DNA of 64,000 bases. It comes from Astrocystis sublimbata (lineage: Eukaryota; Ascomycota; Sordariomycetes; Xylariales; Xylariaceae). Within the stretch, counting starts at the first letter, position 1. Each line of letters opens with the position of its first letter. Positions 47,238-60,188 of this stretch are shown one piece after another. The translations under genes were made by a program, and so were the position numbers. The stretch is taken from positions 327,297 to 391,296 of the forward strand of contig JAJNNY010000033.1 in the NCBI GenBank assembly GCA_022453515.1. The letters are read 5' to 3'. The notes beneath the pieces were generated by a model. That model was not told the origin of the DNA. It saw only the letters and a list, made by a program, of their open reading frames with translations, and made no database searches.

Positions 47238-50200
47238 TCACAATCCGAACCCCGGCCCTTTCCATGTCCGCGGCGGCATCTTTTCGAATTCCCATGCATC
47301 CCTTCCAAAGTTGGAATGAGAAGGGAATTTTGCTTCAAACGGTTCATACATGTGAGGTATCAGTTCGGCCTGGGAGCTGTACGGTTTTATTTTCCTCGCT
47401 CGTGGTTTGCGCGGCACACTGCTCGTAGACGACCCACTACCTGATGACTTCTTGTGATCCTTTAGGATATCGCGGAGTTCTTGATCATTGTTCGTGATCT
47501 GAGCTTTCAAGAAACCGAGATCTTTGGGGTCGTAGCCCATGGCCAGGGACTGCATCACAGGGATTCGTGGAGTGTATGATATGTCTTTGAGCTTAGGAAC
47601 GTGGTTTGCGGGAACGATAGCAGGGTCGAGGAACGCTTCAGTTCCCTTCTCGAGTAGTTGTTGTATATCCAAGCTTTCGCCAACAGGAATGGGAGTTGAA
47701 TGACTCGGTGTAACGCAGTCCATATCCACCTCTTTACGAAGGACGTGGTCAATGTCGACGGCGGAGAAGTAGGCACACGCTTGAGGAAGATCGTCGATCC
47801 CCACTTGTTGAGCAAACATGGCTCGTGTCCAGAGGTTAGATACTTGAAGTGCCATGGCGGCTCGGTACTTATCCTCATCTTTGACGAGATATCGAATCTC
47901 GTCGTGGACGGAGATGGCTATCCGGGCATCGATGTTGAACCGTCTGACAAGGTAATCCATCGACACAATAAGCAGATGCAGATAGTCAACGCCGGAAGAC
48001 TGGATAGCCCAGTTGATGCGTGAGGTAAGATAGGCACCTTTACTGATGAACCTGCACATTAGGGCTTCGGTGATGCCAGCCCCAAGCACAGGAGTTCGTG
48101 GTTGTTCCTGTTCTGCAAATTCCTCCAGCTTGTTGAAAACGAACGACTCTGTGCCCCCTCTCCAGAATGGCCGCTTGTGCAACGCCTTGCGATTGGTTTT
48201 GGAGCCTTTTGTGCTGGAGTAAAGCTTGCCGGCAACCTCGAGAGTCTCCTCTTCTGACAGACTGGTGTTGAACTGCCTCAGCAAAGTGGCAGCAAATTTG
48301 ATTCCAGCGCCATATATCCGCCCATAGTTGAAAACCTTGGCGTCATTTCGCGTGATGTTCAAGATGGAAGCAGTGCGGGAGTGCAAGTCCGTTCCCGCGG
48401 CTTTAGTGCCTTCCAATGTCATGAAACCGATAGCATTACCTCCATGGAGCTTGAAGGTAGCGTCACCAATAACACTGGCAATCCAAAGCTCTTCGGAGTC
48501 CACGTCGGCACCCACGAATGAATATCCAGGGGGCGCTTTGACCATTGCTTTGAGTTCCGAGCCAACCCGATTCTTCTTTGCGTTGCTTGCCGTTAGCCAT
48601 GTGTTCTCAACAGCTCTTCTCGTGATGGTTCCCATGGGGATAATTTGCGGCAAGATATATCCATGCTGGTGGGATGTAGGGTTCGAAGTTTTGTCTGATT
48701 CGTAGACCACCATTTGTGAGATGATTCGATCCCGAGCACTGATCCAGTAGGAACAAGAGGCATTCATGTCAAGTGCTTCTTTGGCATAAGTATATTCGGA
48801 TGAGAGAGTCCCCTTTTCGAAATAGGAGAGATAACTTTTTGCCAAGGGATTGGCGCATCTTGCAGTCGGCCCATCTTTATGCGGCAACTTCATGTAAAAT
48901 CCTCCTTGGTCGTCCTTCAGACTCTCGATAGGCTCGTCCGAAAGATCACACCGAACAAGCTGAGTGGACGCGTACTTGGGTGCATCTTCGAGCGGCACCC
49001 TAAATGTCCAGCCATATTTGTCGGACCAATATAATGGGTAGCCGTCCCATGCTAATCGGAGTAGCAGAGGGGCTATACGGGTCCTGACCGACAGATTCAT
49101 TTGCGCTTTCTCTGGAATATCCATTTGCAATTTCTTTTGAAACAACCCTTTGTACCACTTTGGCATGCCCGGCATCTTCTGCCGGAGGGCTGGCCGTTCG
49201 GGGTCACCTTTCTTCTTACCTTTGACCATCTTGATCTCCTGGCCAGACCAGTCCAGTTGTTTCAACCAGGGATCTGTACTCCACTTTTTTTCATTGTCCT
49301 TGATCTCCAACGCCTTCTCTGTGAGGCCTACCAATCGCTCTTGAATGGCATCGGATAATTTGTGATATGTTGCTTCGGCGTTCTTGATATAGTCATCCCA
49401 AGACTTGTCGACGGGCAAGATGACGGAGGAGAGGTGCCGCAGCGCAGCGAAGCTCACAGGGTGAGGGCAAACCGCTAGGAAATTTGGAAACACGATCTTG
49501 TACACGCGGTGAGTGACAGCTACATCGGCAGCGCAATAGTCCAGTAGTTGGTCCAGCTTGTCGACGATACCGTTGCGATCCAACTCGCCGAAGTCATTTC
49601 GTACAGCTTTGTCGATAGTGAGGTCGAGGTGAAACTTGGCCACATCCCGAAGTGAGTTGATGGAGCTGCGCTCGACCCAGAGCTCTTCCTCCTCGTCGCG
49701 CAGGCTGTTGCTCGCTAGGAGATTTGCAAGATCTAGGTCTTGGGTTTCTCTGGCGATCTTGTCGCGGAGTTCCCGGTTTTTCTTGTGTTTCATCCACGTT
49801 GGCCGTTGCTGAGAGCACATGCCGTTCACAGCGACATGGAGCGACATGGTATCTAAGAAGGAGTTCCTCGTCTGCTTAAGATCGTATTCTTCAAGGATGC
49901 GAGCGCGATCGTAGCCAATGTTGTGGCCGACAATGATCCGGTCGCGGGTGGGATCGCCCAAGGGGATCAGGTGCTTGTCAGAGTCCGATTCACCCAGCAG
50001 CCAAGGCGAAAGCCAAGCATACCACGCAGTCGGGCTCATGGCGCAAGCCATGACGGCGTAGGAGCTTTCCTTCCACATAACCTCGACGTCGAAGCACAGC
50101 ATGTGCTCGTCTGGGGCAGCGACTGCCTTCGGCTTGGACCCATCCGTGGGGTACTTGGTCCAACCGCTCCGCCGTTTCCATTTCTTCGGGCGGGGGGGCG

Positions 50201-50850
50201 CATTCTCTAGGGCAAACTGCTTCGCATAGCCGAGGAATGGCTCTGCAGAATCAGTTCCGAGTTTGTGGAAATGTTCGTCCAACGTGCGCCCTTGGATTTG
50301 TGGCACATCGAATGCGATGGGGGCGGTGTTGTCGGTGTTCTTGCCGAGTAGATTATGGCGGAGCAAGTGGTCTTTGGATAGAGCGACGAGCTCCTGGGGC
50401 GGCGCTGTCTTCTCTTGCAGGAAGACTTGCTCGTGCATGTGGGAGCTGAGGTGCTGCACCCCAATCTCATTGAATCGGGCATTGGAGGGGACTGGGATGT
50501 TTTAGACACAGATCAACGATCAACGCGGCAGGATCTGGGAACTGACTGGCTAGACTCCTGGACGCTACACGAGACGGCGCATCGTACGGTTCCTGGGTCG
50601 CAGCCGCGGCTGCACTCGTCTGCCATCGTCTATGCGACAGCCAGGGCTGGGGGGGTCGCTGGCAGAGGGCGCGATGCTTCGCGAGGCGCACAAAGGTCGG
50701 GGTCGATGCGCCTTTCATGTGATTGCTAGCATGGTGTAGCATTGCTACCGCAGAGACAGAACCATGGCGGGTTGGGTCGGGGTGGGCAGGAGATGGCGAC
50801 AGCGACGACAATAGAGCGTGCAGGTGATGAAGAACGGCAGACGCCGACAA
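47238..50850 (-). CDS. MIP1: Mitochondrial DNA polymerase gamma, left-arm copy
   Basis: Minus-strand exons are 50850-50547 and 50491-47238, up to 1185 aa. The 55-bp intron (GTCAGT...CCAG, phase 1) leads into ARFNEIGVQHLSSH, the usual start of the conserved region. The N-terminus is Arg/Ser-rich, as for a mitochondrial presequence; starts at 50850, 50742 or 50718 are possible. Family A order is complete: Exo I FDVEV (about 50090), Exo II VGHNIGYDRARI, Exo III YCAADVAVTHRVY (about 49530), Pol A GADVDSEELW (about 48500), Pol B AKVFNYGRIYGAG (about 48330), Pol C VHDEIRY (about 47905). All catalytic acids are present, so it should replicate mtDNA with proofreading. The C-terminal tail after the Pol C motif is basic, as in other fungal Mip1. 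Confidence 0.95.
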
Positions 50851-51839
50851 TGCATGACGGTGACATGCTTAATTTTCGCCGGCTTCTAGACCAGCTCCGG
50901 CTGCGGTGGGGCCGGTCTCTATCTAGGAGGTGCCTGTCCAGGCACTTACGTACCTATGTAGGTACCTACACAGGGCTACCTCCCTCGTGACAGCTGCATA
51001 GCAGCTGGCAAAGATCCTTCGACGAGCGTAGGTGCCCCCCACCAGCTCGCCACCCACCCCGCCAACGACTCGCTCCCGATACCTTCACTTCGCCACGACG
51101 CCGCCTTGGCCCCTGGCATGCCTGGTGGCTCTAACCTCAATTGACTCTCCAAGCAGGGATTGCACGTTCATCAACAAATCGATAGATCTGCTCTCACTTT
51201 CCCAACGGTGCCAACGCGTATTTTCTCTCTCCAATACCGGTACCACTTCTGCCGCCCAATGTCTGGGATCGGGTAAGACGTCTAGGCCTCGTGTCTCCTC
51301 GCTGTGTGCCCCGATGGTCTAGATAAGCTACAAACCCCTGAGCAAATCATTTCCCTGGCGATCAGACATATCTCAAAGGTAATCACCTGGTTGCACTCAT
51401 TCTAAGCCTCAAAGCTAGATCTCATCATCCAGCTCTGGCCTTGCCCTTGCACATTCGCTTAGATACGATGTTCCTGTAACCTATGAATCAAAATAATAGC
51501 CAGAGAAATCGTCACGGTGTGCTCATAAGCCTCATCTTGGTAACTATGGCCTTGCCTTGCATGCCTTCCGAAGCGAGTTGATCCGATGCCAGGCATAGAA
51601 GTTTGAACCAACCTGGAAGGCTGACCACTACGGCAACCTTCCCGGTTGCCACGGTAAGTCTCAAACACTACTGTAAAGACGCGCGACATTGCCGACGCCC
51701 CGCTGCTGAACCGAAACGATCTATCGAAGTGTTCCCGAAACCAACCTTCAGCTGCTACGACTTCAACCTTCCCGGCTTGTTCATATTCATACGCATGGTG
51801 GCAGGTTTCTTTCTTATATAAAAGGCTCAATAATAATAA
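50851..51839. other. MIP1 upstream region (left arm)
   Basis: This holds the MIP1 promoter and unassigned DNA. A short inverted repeat GTGCCTG..CAGGCAC lies near 50931-50947, next to CCTAGGTA/GGTACC-type words. At 51600-51780 the word ACCTTCCCGG or a close variant occurs several times in both orientations. Frames at 51032-51322 and 51459-51830 look like chance. The mirrored DNA is 52269-53257. Confidence 0.5.
51815..51823 (+). promoter_or_regulatory. TATA-box-like site facing the AT-rich block
   Basis: TATATAAAA occurs just before the composition shift, pointing toward the axis; its mirror is at 52285-52293. It could be a promoter of a repeat whose body lies in the AT-rich DNA, or chance. 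Confidence 0.3.
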
Positions 51840-52268
51840 AGCACCTCAATTACCGGAGGTTTTGATTTCCTATTTTAGATAAGTCTTAGTTTTAAAAATA
51901 TGTTTTAAAGGTTTATTTTAAAAGTTTATATATTTAAATAGACCTAAACTAGCTAAACCTAAAATAAATAGCTATTAATAGCTAGTTAATAGTTAAATAA
52001 TTATTATTTAGCTAGCTTAATCCTAAGTATTTATTTAAATATATAACTAAAATATTTTAGTTATATATTTTAAATAAATACTTAGGATTAAGCTAGCTAA
52101 ATAATAATTATTTAACTATTAACTAGCTATTAATAGCTATTTATTTTAGGTTTAGCTAGTTTAGGTCTATTTAAATATATAAACTTTTAAAATAAACCTT
52201 TAAAACATATTTTTAAAACTAAGACTTATCTAAAATAGGAAATCAAAACCTCCGGTAATTGAGGTGCT
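51840..52268. repeat. AT-rich, TpA-rich block containing the palindrome axis
   Basis: Composition changes abruptly at about 51840 from ordinary to very AT-rich DNA full of TTTA, TAGC and ATAT words. The block continues to the axis and mirrors out to 52268. The inner 14 bp are the perfect palindrome CTAAAATATTTTAG (52047-52060). TpA excess is the product expected of RIP on repeats in ascomycetes. Confidence 0.85.
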
Positions 52269-53257
52269 TTATTATTATTGAGCCTTTTATATAAGAAAGA
52301 AACCTGCCACCATGCGTATGAATATGAACAAGCCGGGAAGGTTGAAGTCGTAGCAGCTGAAGGTTGGTTTCGGGAACACTTCGATAGATCGTTTCGGTTC
52401 AGCAGCGGGGCGTCGGCAATGTCGCGCGTCTTTACAGTAGTGTTTGAGACTTACCGTGGCAACCGGGAAGGTTGCCGTAGTGGTCAGCCTTCCAGGTTGG
52501 TTCAAACTTCTATGCCTGGCATCGGATCAACTCGCTTCGGAAGGCATGCAAGGCAAGGCCATAGTTACCAAGATGAGGCTTATGAGCACACCGTGACGAT
52601 TTCTCTGGCTATTATTTTGATTCATAGGTTACAGGAACATCGTATCTAAGCGAATGTGCAAGGGCAAGGCCAGAGCTGGATGATGAGATCTAGCTTTGAG
52701 GCTTAGAATGAGTGCAACCAGGTGATTACCTTTGAGATATGTCTGATCGCCAGGGAAATGATTTGCTCAGGGGTTTGTAGCTTATCTAGACCATCGGGGC
52801 ACACAGCGAGGAGACACGAGGCCTAGACGTCTTACCCGATCCCAGACATTGGGCGGCAGAAGTGGTACCGGTATTGGAGAGAGAAAATACGCGTTGGCAC
52901 CGTTGGGAAAGTGAGAGCAGATCTATCGATTTGTTGATGAACGTGCAATCCCTGCTTGGAGAGTCAATTGAGGTTAGAGCCACCAGGCATGCCAGGGGCC
53001 AAGGCGGCGTCGTGGCGAAGTGAAGGTATCGGGAGCGAGTCGTTGGCGGGGTGGGTGGCGAGCTGGTGGGGGGCACCTACGCTCGTCGAAGGATCTTTGC
53101 CAGCTGCTATGCAGCTGTCACGAGGGAGGTAGCCCTGTGTAGGTACCTACATAGGTACGTAAGTGCCTGGACAGGCACCTCCTAGATAGAGACCGGCCCC
53201 ACCGCAGCCGGAGCTGGTCTAGAAGCCGGCGAAAATTAAGCATGTCACCGTCATGCA
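52269..53257. other. MIP1 upstream region (right arm)
   Basis: Exact mirror of the left-arm MIP1 upstream DNA as far as I compared it; nothing else is recognised. Confidence 0.5.
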
Positions 53258-56200
53258 TTGTCGGCGTCTGCCGTTCTTCATCACCTGCACGCTCTATTGT
53301 CGTCGCTGTCGCCATCTCCTGCCCACCCCGACCCAACCCGCCATGGTTCTGTCTCTGCGGTAGCAATGCTACACCATGCTAGCAATCACATGAAAGGCGC
53401 ATCGACCCCGACCTTTGTGCGCCTCGCGAAGCATCGCGCCCTCTGCCAGCGACCCCCCCAGCCCTGGCTGTCGCATAGACGATGGCAGACGAGTGCAGCC
53501 GCGGCTGCGACCCAGGAACCGTACGATGCGCCGTCTCGTGTAGCGTCCAGGAGTCTAGCCAGTCAGTTCCCAGATCCTGCCGCGTTGATCGTTGATCTGT
53601 GTCTAAAACATCCCAGTCCCCTCCAATGCCCGATTCAATGAGATTGGGGTGCAGCACCTCAGCTCCCACATGCACGAGCAAGTCTTCCTGCAAGAGAAGA
53701 CAGCGCCGCCCCAGGAGCTCGTCGCTCTATCCAAAGACCACTTGCTCCGCCATAATCTACTCGGCAAGAACACCGACAACACCGCCCCCATCGCATTCGA
53801 TGTGCCACAAATCCAAGGGCGCACGTTGGACGAACATTTCCACAAACTCGGAACTGATTCTGCAGAGCCATTCCTCGGCTATGCGAAGCAGTTTGCCCTA
53901 GAGAATGCGCCCCCCCGCCCGAAGAAATGGAAACGGCGGAGCGGTTGGACCAAGTACCCCACGGATGGGTCCAAGCCGAAGGCAGTCGCTGCCCCAGACG
54001 AGCACATGCTGTGCTTCGACGTCGAGGTTATGTGGAAGGAAAGCTCCTACGCCGTCATGGCTTGCGCCATGAGCCCGACTGCGTGGTATGCTTGGCTTTC
54101 GCCTTGGCTGCTGGGTGAATCGGACTCTGACAAGCACCTGATCCCCTTGGGCGATCCCACCCGCGACCGGATCATTGTCGGCCACAACATTGGCTACGAT
54201 CGCGCTCGCATCCTTGAAGAATACGATCTTAAGCAGACGAGGAACTCCTTCTTAGATACCATGTCGCTCCATGTCGCTGTGAACGGCATGTGCTCTCAGC
54301 AACGGCCAACGTGGATGAAACACAAGAAAAACCGGGAACTCCGCGACAAGATCGCCAGAGAAACCCAAGACCTAGATCTTGCAAATCTCCTAGCGAGCAA
54401 CAGCCTGCGCGACGAGGAGGAAGAGCTCTGGGTCGAGCGCAGCTCCATCAACTCACTTCGGGATGTGGCCAAGTTTCACCTCGACCTCACTATCGACAAA
54501 GCTGTACGAAATGACTTCGGCGAGTTGGATCGCAACGGTATCGTCGACAAGCTGGACCAACTACTGGACTATTGCGCTGCCGATGTAGCTGTCACTCACC
54601 GCGTGTACAAGATCGTGTTTCCAAATTTCCTAGCGGTTTGCCCTCACCCTGTGAGCTTCGCTGCGCTGCGGCACCTCTCCTCCGTCATCTTGCCCGTCGA
54701 CAAGTCTTGGGATGACTATATCAAGAACGCCGAAGCAACATATCACAAATTATCCGATGCCATTCAAGAGCGATTGGTAGGCCTCACAGAGAAGGCGTTG
54801 GAGATCAAGGACAATGAAAAAAAGTGGAGTACAGATCCCTGGTTGAAACAACTGGACTGGTCTGGCCAGGAGATCAAGATGGTCAAAGGTAAGAAGAAAG
54901 GTGACCCCGAACGGCCAGCCCTCCGGCAGAAGATGCCGGGCATGCCAAAGTGGTACAAAGGGTTGTTTCAAAAGAAATTGCAAATGGATATTCCAGAGAA
55001 AGCGCAAATGAATCTGTCGGTCAGGACCCGTATAGCCCCTCTGCTACTCCGATTAGCATGGGACGGCTACCCATTATATTGGTCCGACAAATATGGCTGG
55101 ACATTTAGGGTGCCGCTCGAAGATGCACCCAAGTACGCGTCCACTCAGCTTGTTCGGTGTGATCTTTCGGACGAGCCTATCGAGAGTCTGAAGGACGACC
55201 AAGGAGGATTTTACATGAAGTTGCCGCATAAAGATGGGCCGACTGCAAGATGCGCCAATCCCTTGGCAAAAAGTTATCTCTCCTATTTCGAAAAGGGGAC
55301 TCTCTCATCCGAATATACTTATGCCAAAGAAGCACTTGACATGAATGCCTCTTGTTCCTACTGGATCAGTGCTCGGGATCGAATCATCTCACAAATGGTG
55401 GTCTACGAATCAGACAAAACTTCGAACCCTACATCCCACCAGCATGGATATATCTTGCCGCAAATTATCCCCATGGGAACCATCACGAGAAGAGCTGTTG
55501 AGAACACATGGCTAACGGCAAGCAACGCAAAGAAGAATCGGGTTGGCTCGGAACTCAAAGCAATGGTCAAAGCGCCCCCTGGATATTCATTCGTGGGTGC
55601 CGACGTGGACTCCGAAGAGCTTTGGATTGCCAGTGTTATTGGTGACGCTACCTTCAAGCTCCATGGAGGTAATGCTATCGGTTTCATGACATTGGAAGGC
55701 ACTAAAGCCGCGGGAACGGACTTGCACTCCCGCACTGCTTCCATCTTGAACATCACGCGAAATGACGCCAAGGTTTTCAACTATGGGCGGATATATGGCG
55801 CTGGAATCAAATTTGCTGCCACTTTGCTGAGGCAGTTCAACACCAGTCTGTCAGAAGAGGAGACTCTCGAGGTTGCCGGCAAGCTTTACTCCAGCACAAA
55901 AGGCTCCAAAACCAATCGCAAGGCGTTGCACAAGCGGCCATTCTGGAGAGGGGGCACAGAGTCGTTCGTTTTCAACAAGCTGGAGGAATTTGCAGAACAG
56001 GAACAACCACGAACTCCTGTGCTTGGGGCTGGCATCACCGAAGCCCTAATGTGCAGGTTCATCAGTAAAGGTGCCTATCTTACCTCACGCATCAACTGGG
56101 CTATCCAGTCTTCCGGCGTTGACTATCTGCATCTGCTTATTGTGTCGATGGATTACCTTGTCAGACGGTTCAACATCGATGCCCGGATAGCCATCTCCGT

Positions 56201-56870
56201 CCACGACGAGATTCGATATCTCGTCAAAGATGAGGATAAGTACCGAGCCGCCATGGCACTTCAAGTATCTAACCTCTGGACACGAGCCATGTTTGCTCAA
56301 CAAGTGGGGATCGACGATCTTCCTCAAGCGTGTGCCTACTTCTCCGCCGTCGACATTGACCACGTCCTTCGTAAAGAGGTGGATATGGACTGCGTTACAC
56401 CGAGTCATTCAACTCCCATTCCTGTTGGCGAAAGCTTGGATATACAACAACTACTCGAGAAGGGAACTGAAGCGTTCCTCGACCCTGCTATCGTTCCCGC
56501 AAACCACGTTCCTAAGCTCAAAGACATATCATACACTCCACGAATCCCTGTGATGCAGTCCCTGGCCATGGGCTACGACCCCAAAGATCTCGGTTTCTTG
56601 AAAGCTCAGATCACGAACAATGATCAAGAACTCCGCGATATCCTAAAGGATCACAAGAAGTCATCAGGTAGTGGGTCGTCTACGAGCAGTGTGCCGCGCA
56701 AACCACGAGCGAGGAAAATAAAACCGTACAGCTCCCAGGCCGAACTGATACCTCACATGTATGAACCGTTTGAAGCAAAATTCCCTTCTCATTCCAACTT
56801 TGGAAGGGATGCATGGGAATTCGAAAAGATGCCGCCGCGGACATGGAAAGGGCCGGGGTTCGGATTGTGA
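53258..56870 (+). CDS. MIP1: Mitochondrial DNA polymerase gamma, right-arm copy
   Basis: Mirror exons are 53258-53561 and 53617-56870. The translation is identical to the left-arm copy over the full length, with all exonuclease and polymerase motifs intact. I saw no base difference in this gene. MIP1 is normally single-copy, so an identical second copy is more likely a product of the fold-back than a functional duplicate. The two copies point away from the axis, with their 5' ends about 2.4 kb apart. Confidence 0.9.
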
Positions 56871-58179
56871 ATGAGCCAACACTGCGATACCAGATATTGA
56901 CCAACGATCAGTTAAAATGCTTCTTTTTTTTGTTATACTATACGCGTTTTCTACACTATCAAAATGGGGAAGGGGGACAGTCACGGACATGGACATGGCA
57001 ATGGACCCTCCAGGCTGGGTTACGGCGGTGACGGATATCATGCATCAACACCGGCGTTCATCATGTAAAAGCACCTATTTTGCTACGGTATTGTACGATA
57101 ACTTGGTGGTTCAAATTTGGGGGCATGTGTAGCCTAATGCAGATGTACAAAGAAGACTGATGATGAGACCGCATCATAGCACTTGACCTTTTCAACCTTG
57201 CCACCGTGCATCGTCCATGGCACTGACAACCATGATATGTTCCGCCTAGGTCGTACGTGCGTACGTACGGGTAGGTACTGATCACCCGCGGCAAGTCTTG
57301 AAGTAGGCCACCACCGTCTGCCCAGGTAATAGTCGCCCGTGATGTGAAATGCAAATGCATGTGCCCTTTGAAATATTTAGAACGATCACTTAAGGTTATG
57401 TGTTGGTTCTTACGAGACAAACTAGAACATGGACCAGAGGGTTGAGGGGAGATTTCATTTATTTAGCAGTAGGTACAGAAGCTCACATGAACAAGCACCA
57501 CTGGTCAGTATCATTTGCCATGCCAGGTGCCTCCAGGCTCAGAGATCGAAGCAGACAACCACACATCACCCCCAAGTACATTACACATTAAGAACCTGCA
57601 ACGTGGCAAAATCAATCCGGGCATTCTCATCACCTTCCTCCAGCACCCATCTGAGATCCATCCCTTTCTTGCCACCCATCCTTTCGAGCAGGACAACAGG
57701 TGTTCTTCCCGAATCTCTTTCAGGACGTATCTGCCGAGGTGCGTTTTGGTTCCGTCCTCTCACAGAACAAGTAGCATGTGACGAGCAAGAAGAATTTAGG
57801 CGAGGAAAGCACTGCGCAGTAATAGAGTCGAAGGTGCCAAACACAGGAGTCGAAGTTGTGGAATACCTAGGGAGAGAGAGACCTTGCTCGGCCCCCCCTT
57901 CCGCAGCACAAGATCAATGGCAGCATCAATGATGACACCCACGCACGATGTGACTTCTTCCACACTTCCATTCGCTCTGCACCTTGTTCTTCTCTGCTGT
58001 GCTTGGCTCTTCGCAATTCAGGTTTTTTTTTCGATTTTCATTTTCATTCGTCGTTCCTCATCGTTTTCCTTTCCTTTCCTTTCCTTTCCTGTTTGTTTTC
58101 TTTTCTGTTCTGTTCTTCCGTTTCCCGCGTTCTCCGATCGTGCTTGGGTTGCACGCCGCAACTTCACACCTTCTGCGCC
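56871..58179. other. Intergenic between MIP1 and the membrane-protein gene (right arm)
   Basis: Mirror of 45927-47237. It differs by G5 versus G6 near 57571 and T9 versus A10 at 58023-58031. Confidence 0.5.
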
Positions 58180-60188
58180 CTACTGGCTTGGGACGGTTTG
58201 CGCCAGGTCCAAGACCTCGAGCTGTGTGACGTAGGCTTCGGCGGGGCCCAGAGGTACGAGGAGGGAGCGGAGGCGGTGAACCACTGCGGGAACCGGCTTG
58301 TGCCTCGATAGAGCTGGCGCTCTCCTCACGCGGTAGTGGTGGGAACACCCCCGAAGACGCCAATGACTGTTCGAGTCGACCTCCACGGTGGCCACCAACG
58401 TACCCGGCAGCAAAAGGGTCCTGGGACCTAGGCAGAGCACTACGGCAGCTAGCAGTGCGCTGGGTGCGGATACCACCGGTGCGTGAGCCTTCGCCTCCCG
58501 ACTCGCGGGCTCGCGTGGGCTGTGCCGGCTGTGTCGAGGCTTGGAATGTCGTCGGCTCCAGCGTGTACAACGGCGTTCTGGCCACTTCCTCGTCGGAAAG
58601 GCTGTCCTCATCAGCATCCCTGGCCTGTTTCATCACGACATCTTCGGTATTCTTCTTCCCATGTCTCTGCTCGTGAATAAGCCGAGATCGCTCGATTATG
58701 TCTTCCGCAGGAGACATGGAAGACATCTGCCGTCGTGCTTGTGCCGCCAGTCTATCTTGCATCGAGACATTTGTGCGCGGCCGGGGTAGGTGATAATTGG
58801 ATAGAAAAGAGATCGGACGCTCGCGACGAGGACCCGATTGAACATCGGTAGGCGAGCTGGCAATTAGCTCTGACGCCGGTCGGGACACCGCTTGTGCATG
58901 AGTGGTACCGGCAGATTTCGAAGCCGTGGTAGGCGACGAGGGCCCATGGGCAGGCTTTGTTCCGCCGACTTGGAGTGGTGGGGGGACCATGGATGCGTTT
59001 GTGAACTCTCGTTCCATATCCAAGCGGAAGCTGGGGCTTGTGTCGGACTTGAAATCATCAATGGGTGTCTGAACCTTCTTCTCTGCCTCCTAAGCATGAG
59101 ATCCAGGAGTGTTCTTGGCGCCATGTAGTCCGACAGCCCAGGGCTCTTCACTGTCTTCAGGGTCATAAGTCTCGTCATCGAATGCCGAAGGCCTGCGACT
59201 ACCGGATCTCTGTCCAGCTGCGAAAGGTGATGCGTTTTCTTGAGCACGCACGTCAGCATCGTGCCTACATCTATATCTGAACCGGAGTGGAAGAGACTCA
59301 CCAGTAAGCTCTGTACCGATGCCGCGCATAATACTGTCAGCCTCGCGGCTACGGGGGCTGTTGGTCGTAGCTCGAGCCACCTCCATATCGCTCTCCTCGG
59401 CTATTGTGCTAGGGGGGAAGATTTCTGAGTTTGAGGGCAAGAACTGATGATGGAAGGGGTCCAGAATCTCAGCCGTGGTCCCGGTTCCAGAGCCTGACGG
59501 TGGAGATTCAGCTTGGGCCGGCCAATTAGCTGGATAACATGCACTCCATCATCGGTATCGAACACTTGACCATGACGTCTATTGTCCTCGAAGCGCTGAA
59601 TACTCTGACGGCGGGGACGCGCTTGGGTCTCGACCCCGAGGGAACTCGAGGCTGAAGCTATTACAGCAGGAGGAGGAGGCTGCAACGTGATGGCATTACC
59701 TTCCACATTACGCTGCTCATCTGTGGTCCTCGAATTCCATACTCCGGCAGCCGTGGCAAGATCAGCCAGCGATGGAGGGTTCGACCAGAGTCCGCGACCA
59801 TACTCAGTCCATGTTCGCGGGTCGAGGACGTCGAGCGGGCGGGAGGAGGGCGTGGAGTCTCTATTGTACTTGTTAAATAGGCATTCTGGAATCTGCATAG
59901 GCTTTGGAAGAAGCTCGCTTGGCAAAGGAATCTATCTTCACTTACCAGGGCGTCCTCATTTACAGGTGGAAGATCCTGCAAGGGAATGGGTGAGCCCATG
60001 TTCTCAGCGTCCCTGAGTCGCCTGTCGCGACGTTTGTCCGAGCCGATCATGGTAGCACAACAACCAATGCAACAGAGGACGACAAAAGCAAGAATGCCGC
60101 CTGCTATGGCTACAGTAGCCTGACCCTTGGTAAGCTTTCTCGGCGTAAGACTTTCGAAGTCTGTTGAAGTAAGATTGAGAGGGGCCAT
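58180..60188 (-). CDS. Single-pass membrane protein, right-arm copy, frame broken elsewhere
   Basis: Mirror exons are 60188-59946, 59892-59302, 59238-59135 and 59089-58180. Here exon 1 and the start of exon 2 read correctly (the exon joint is phase 0, leading into IPECLFNKYNRDSTPSS). The frame is lost at GG 59532-59533, where the left arm has three C, and the stop is overrun because of GGG at 58190-58192, where the left arm has two C. The overrun adds a Lys/Arg-rich tail to about 58058. Each arm is thus broken at different places, as expected of independent sequencing errors. Confidence 0.65.

Larger units (their letters stand above)
40100..52053. repeat. Left arm of giant palindrome
   Basis: Base x pairs with about 104108 minus x in the right arm; for example 47238 and 50459 pair with 56870 and 53649. 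The arm is at least 11954 bp and reaches the axis with no spacer. Against the right arm I counted 16 length differences, all one-base changes in homopolymers except one (AC)n change, and no substitution in the stretches compared. Between about 46530 and 52036 no difference was found. Confidence 0.97.

Noticed and set aside
51459..51830. 124-codon minus-strand frame beside the AT-rich block
   Set aside because: No domain, skewed composition, and it contains repeated CTTCCCGG words in both orientations. It is probably repeat-edge DNA.
51840..52268. Telomere or hairpin chromosome end at the axis
   Set aside because: No TTAGGG/CCCTAA array is present. The CTAAACCTAAA-like words are isolated within AT-rich DNA.
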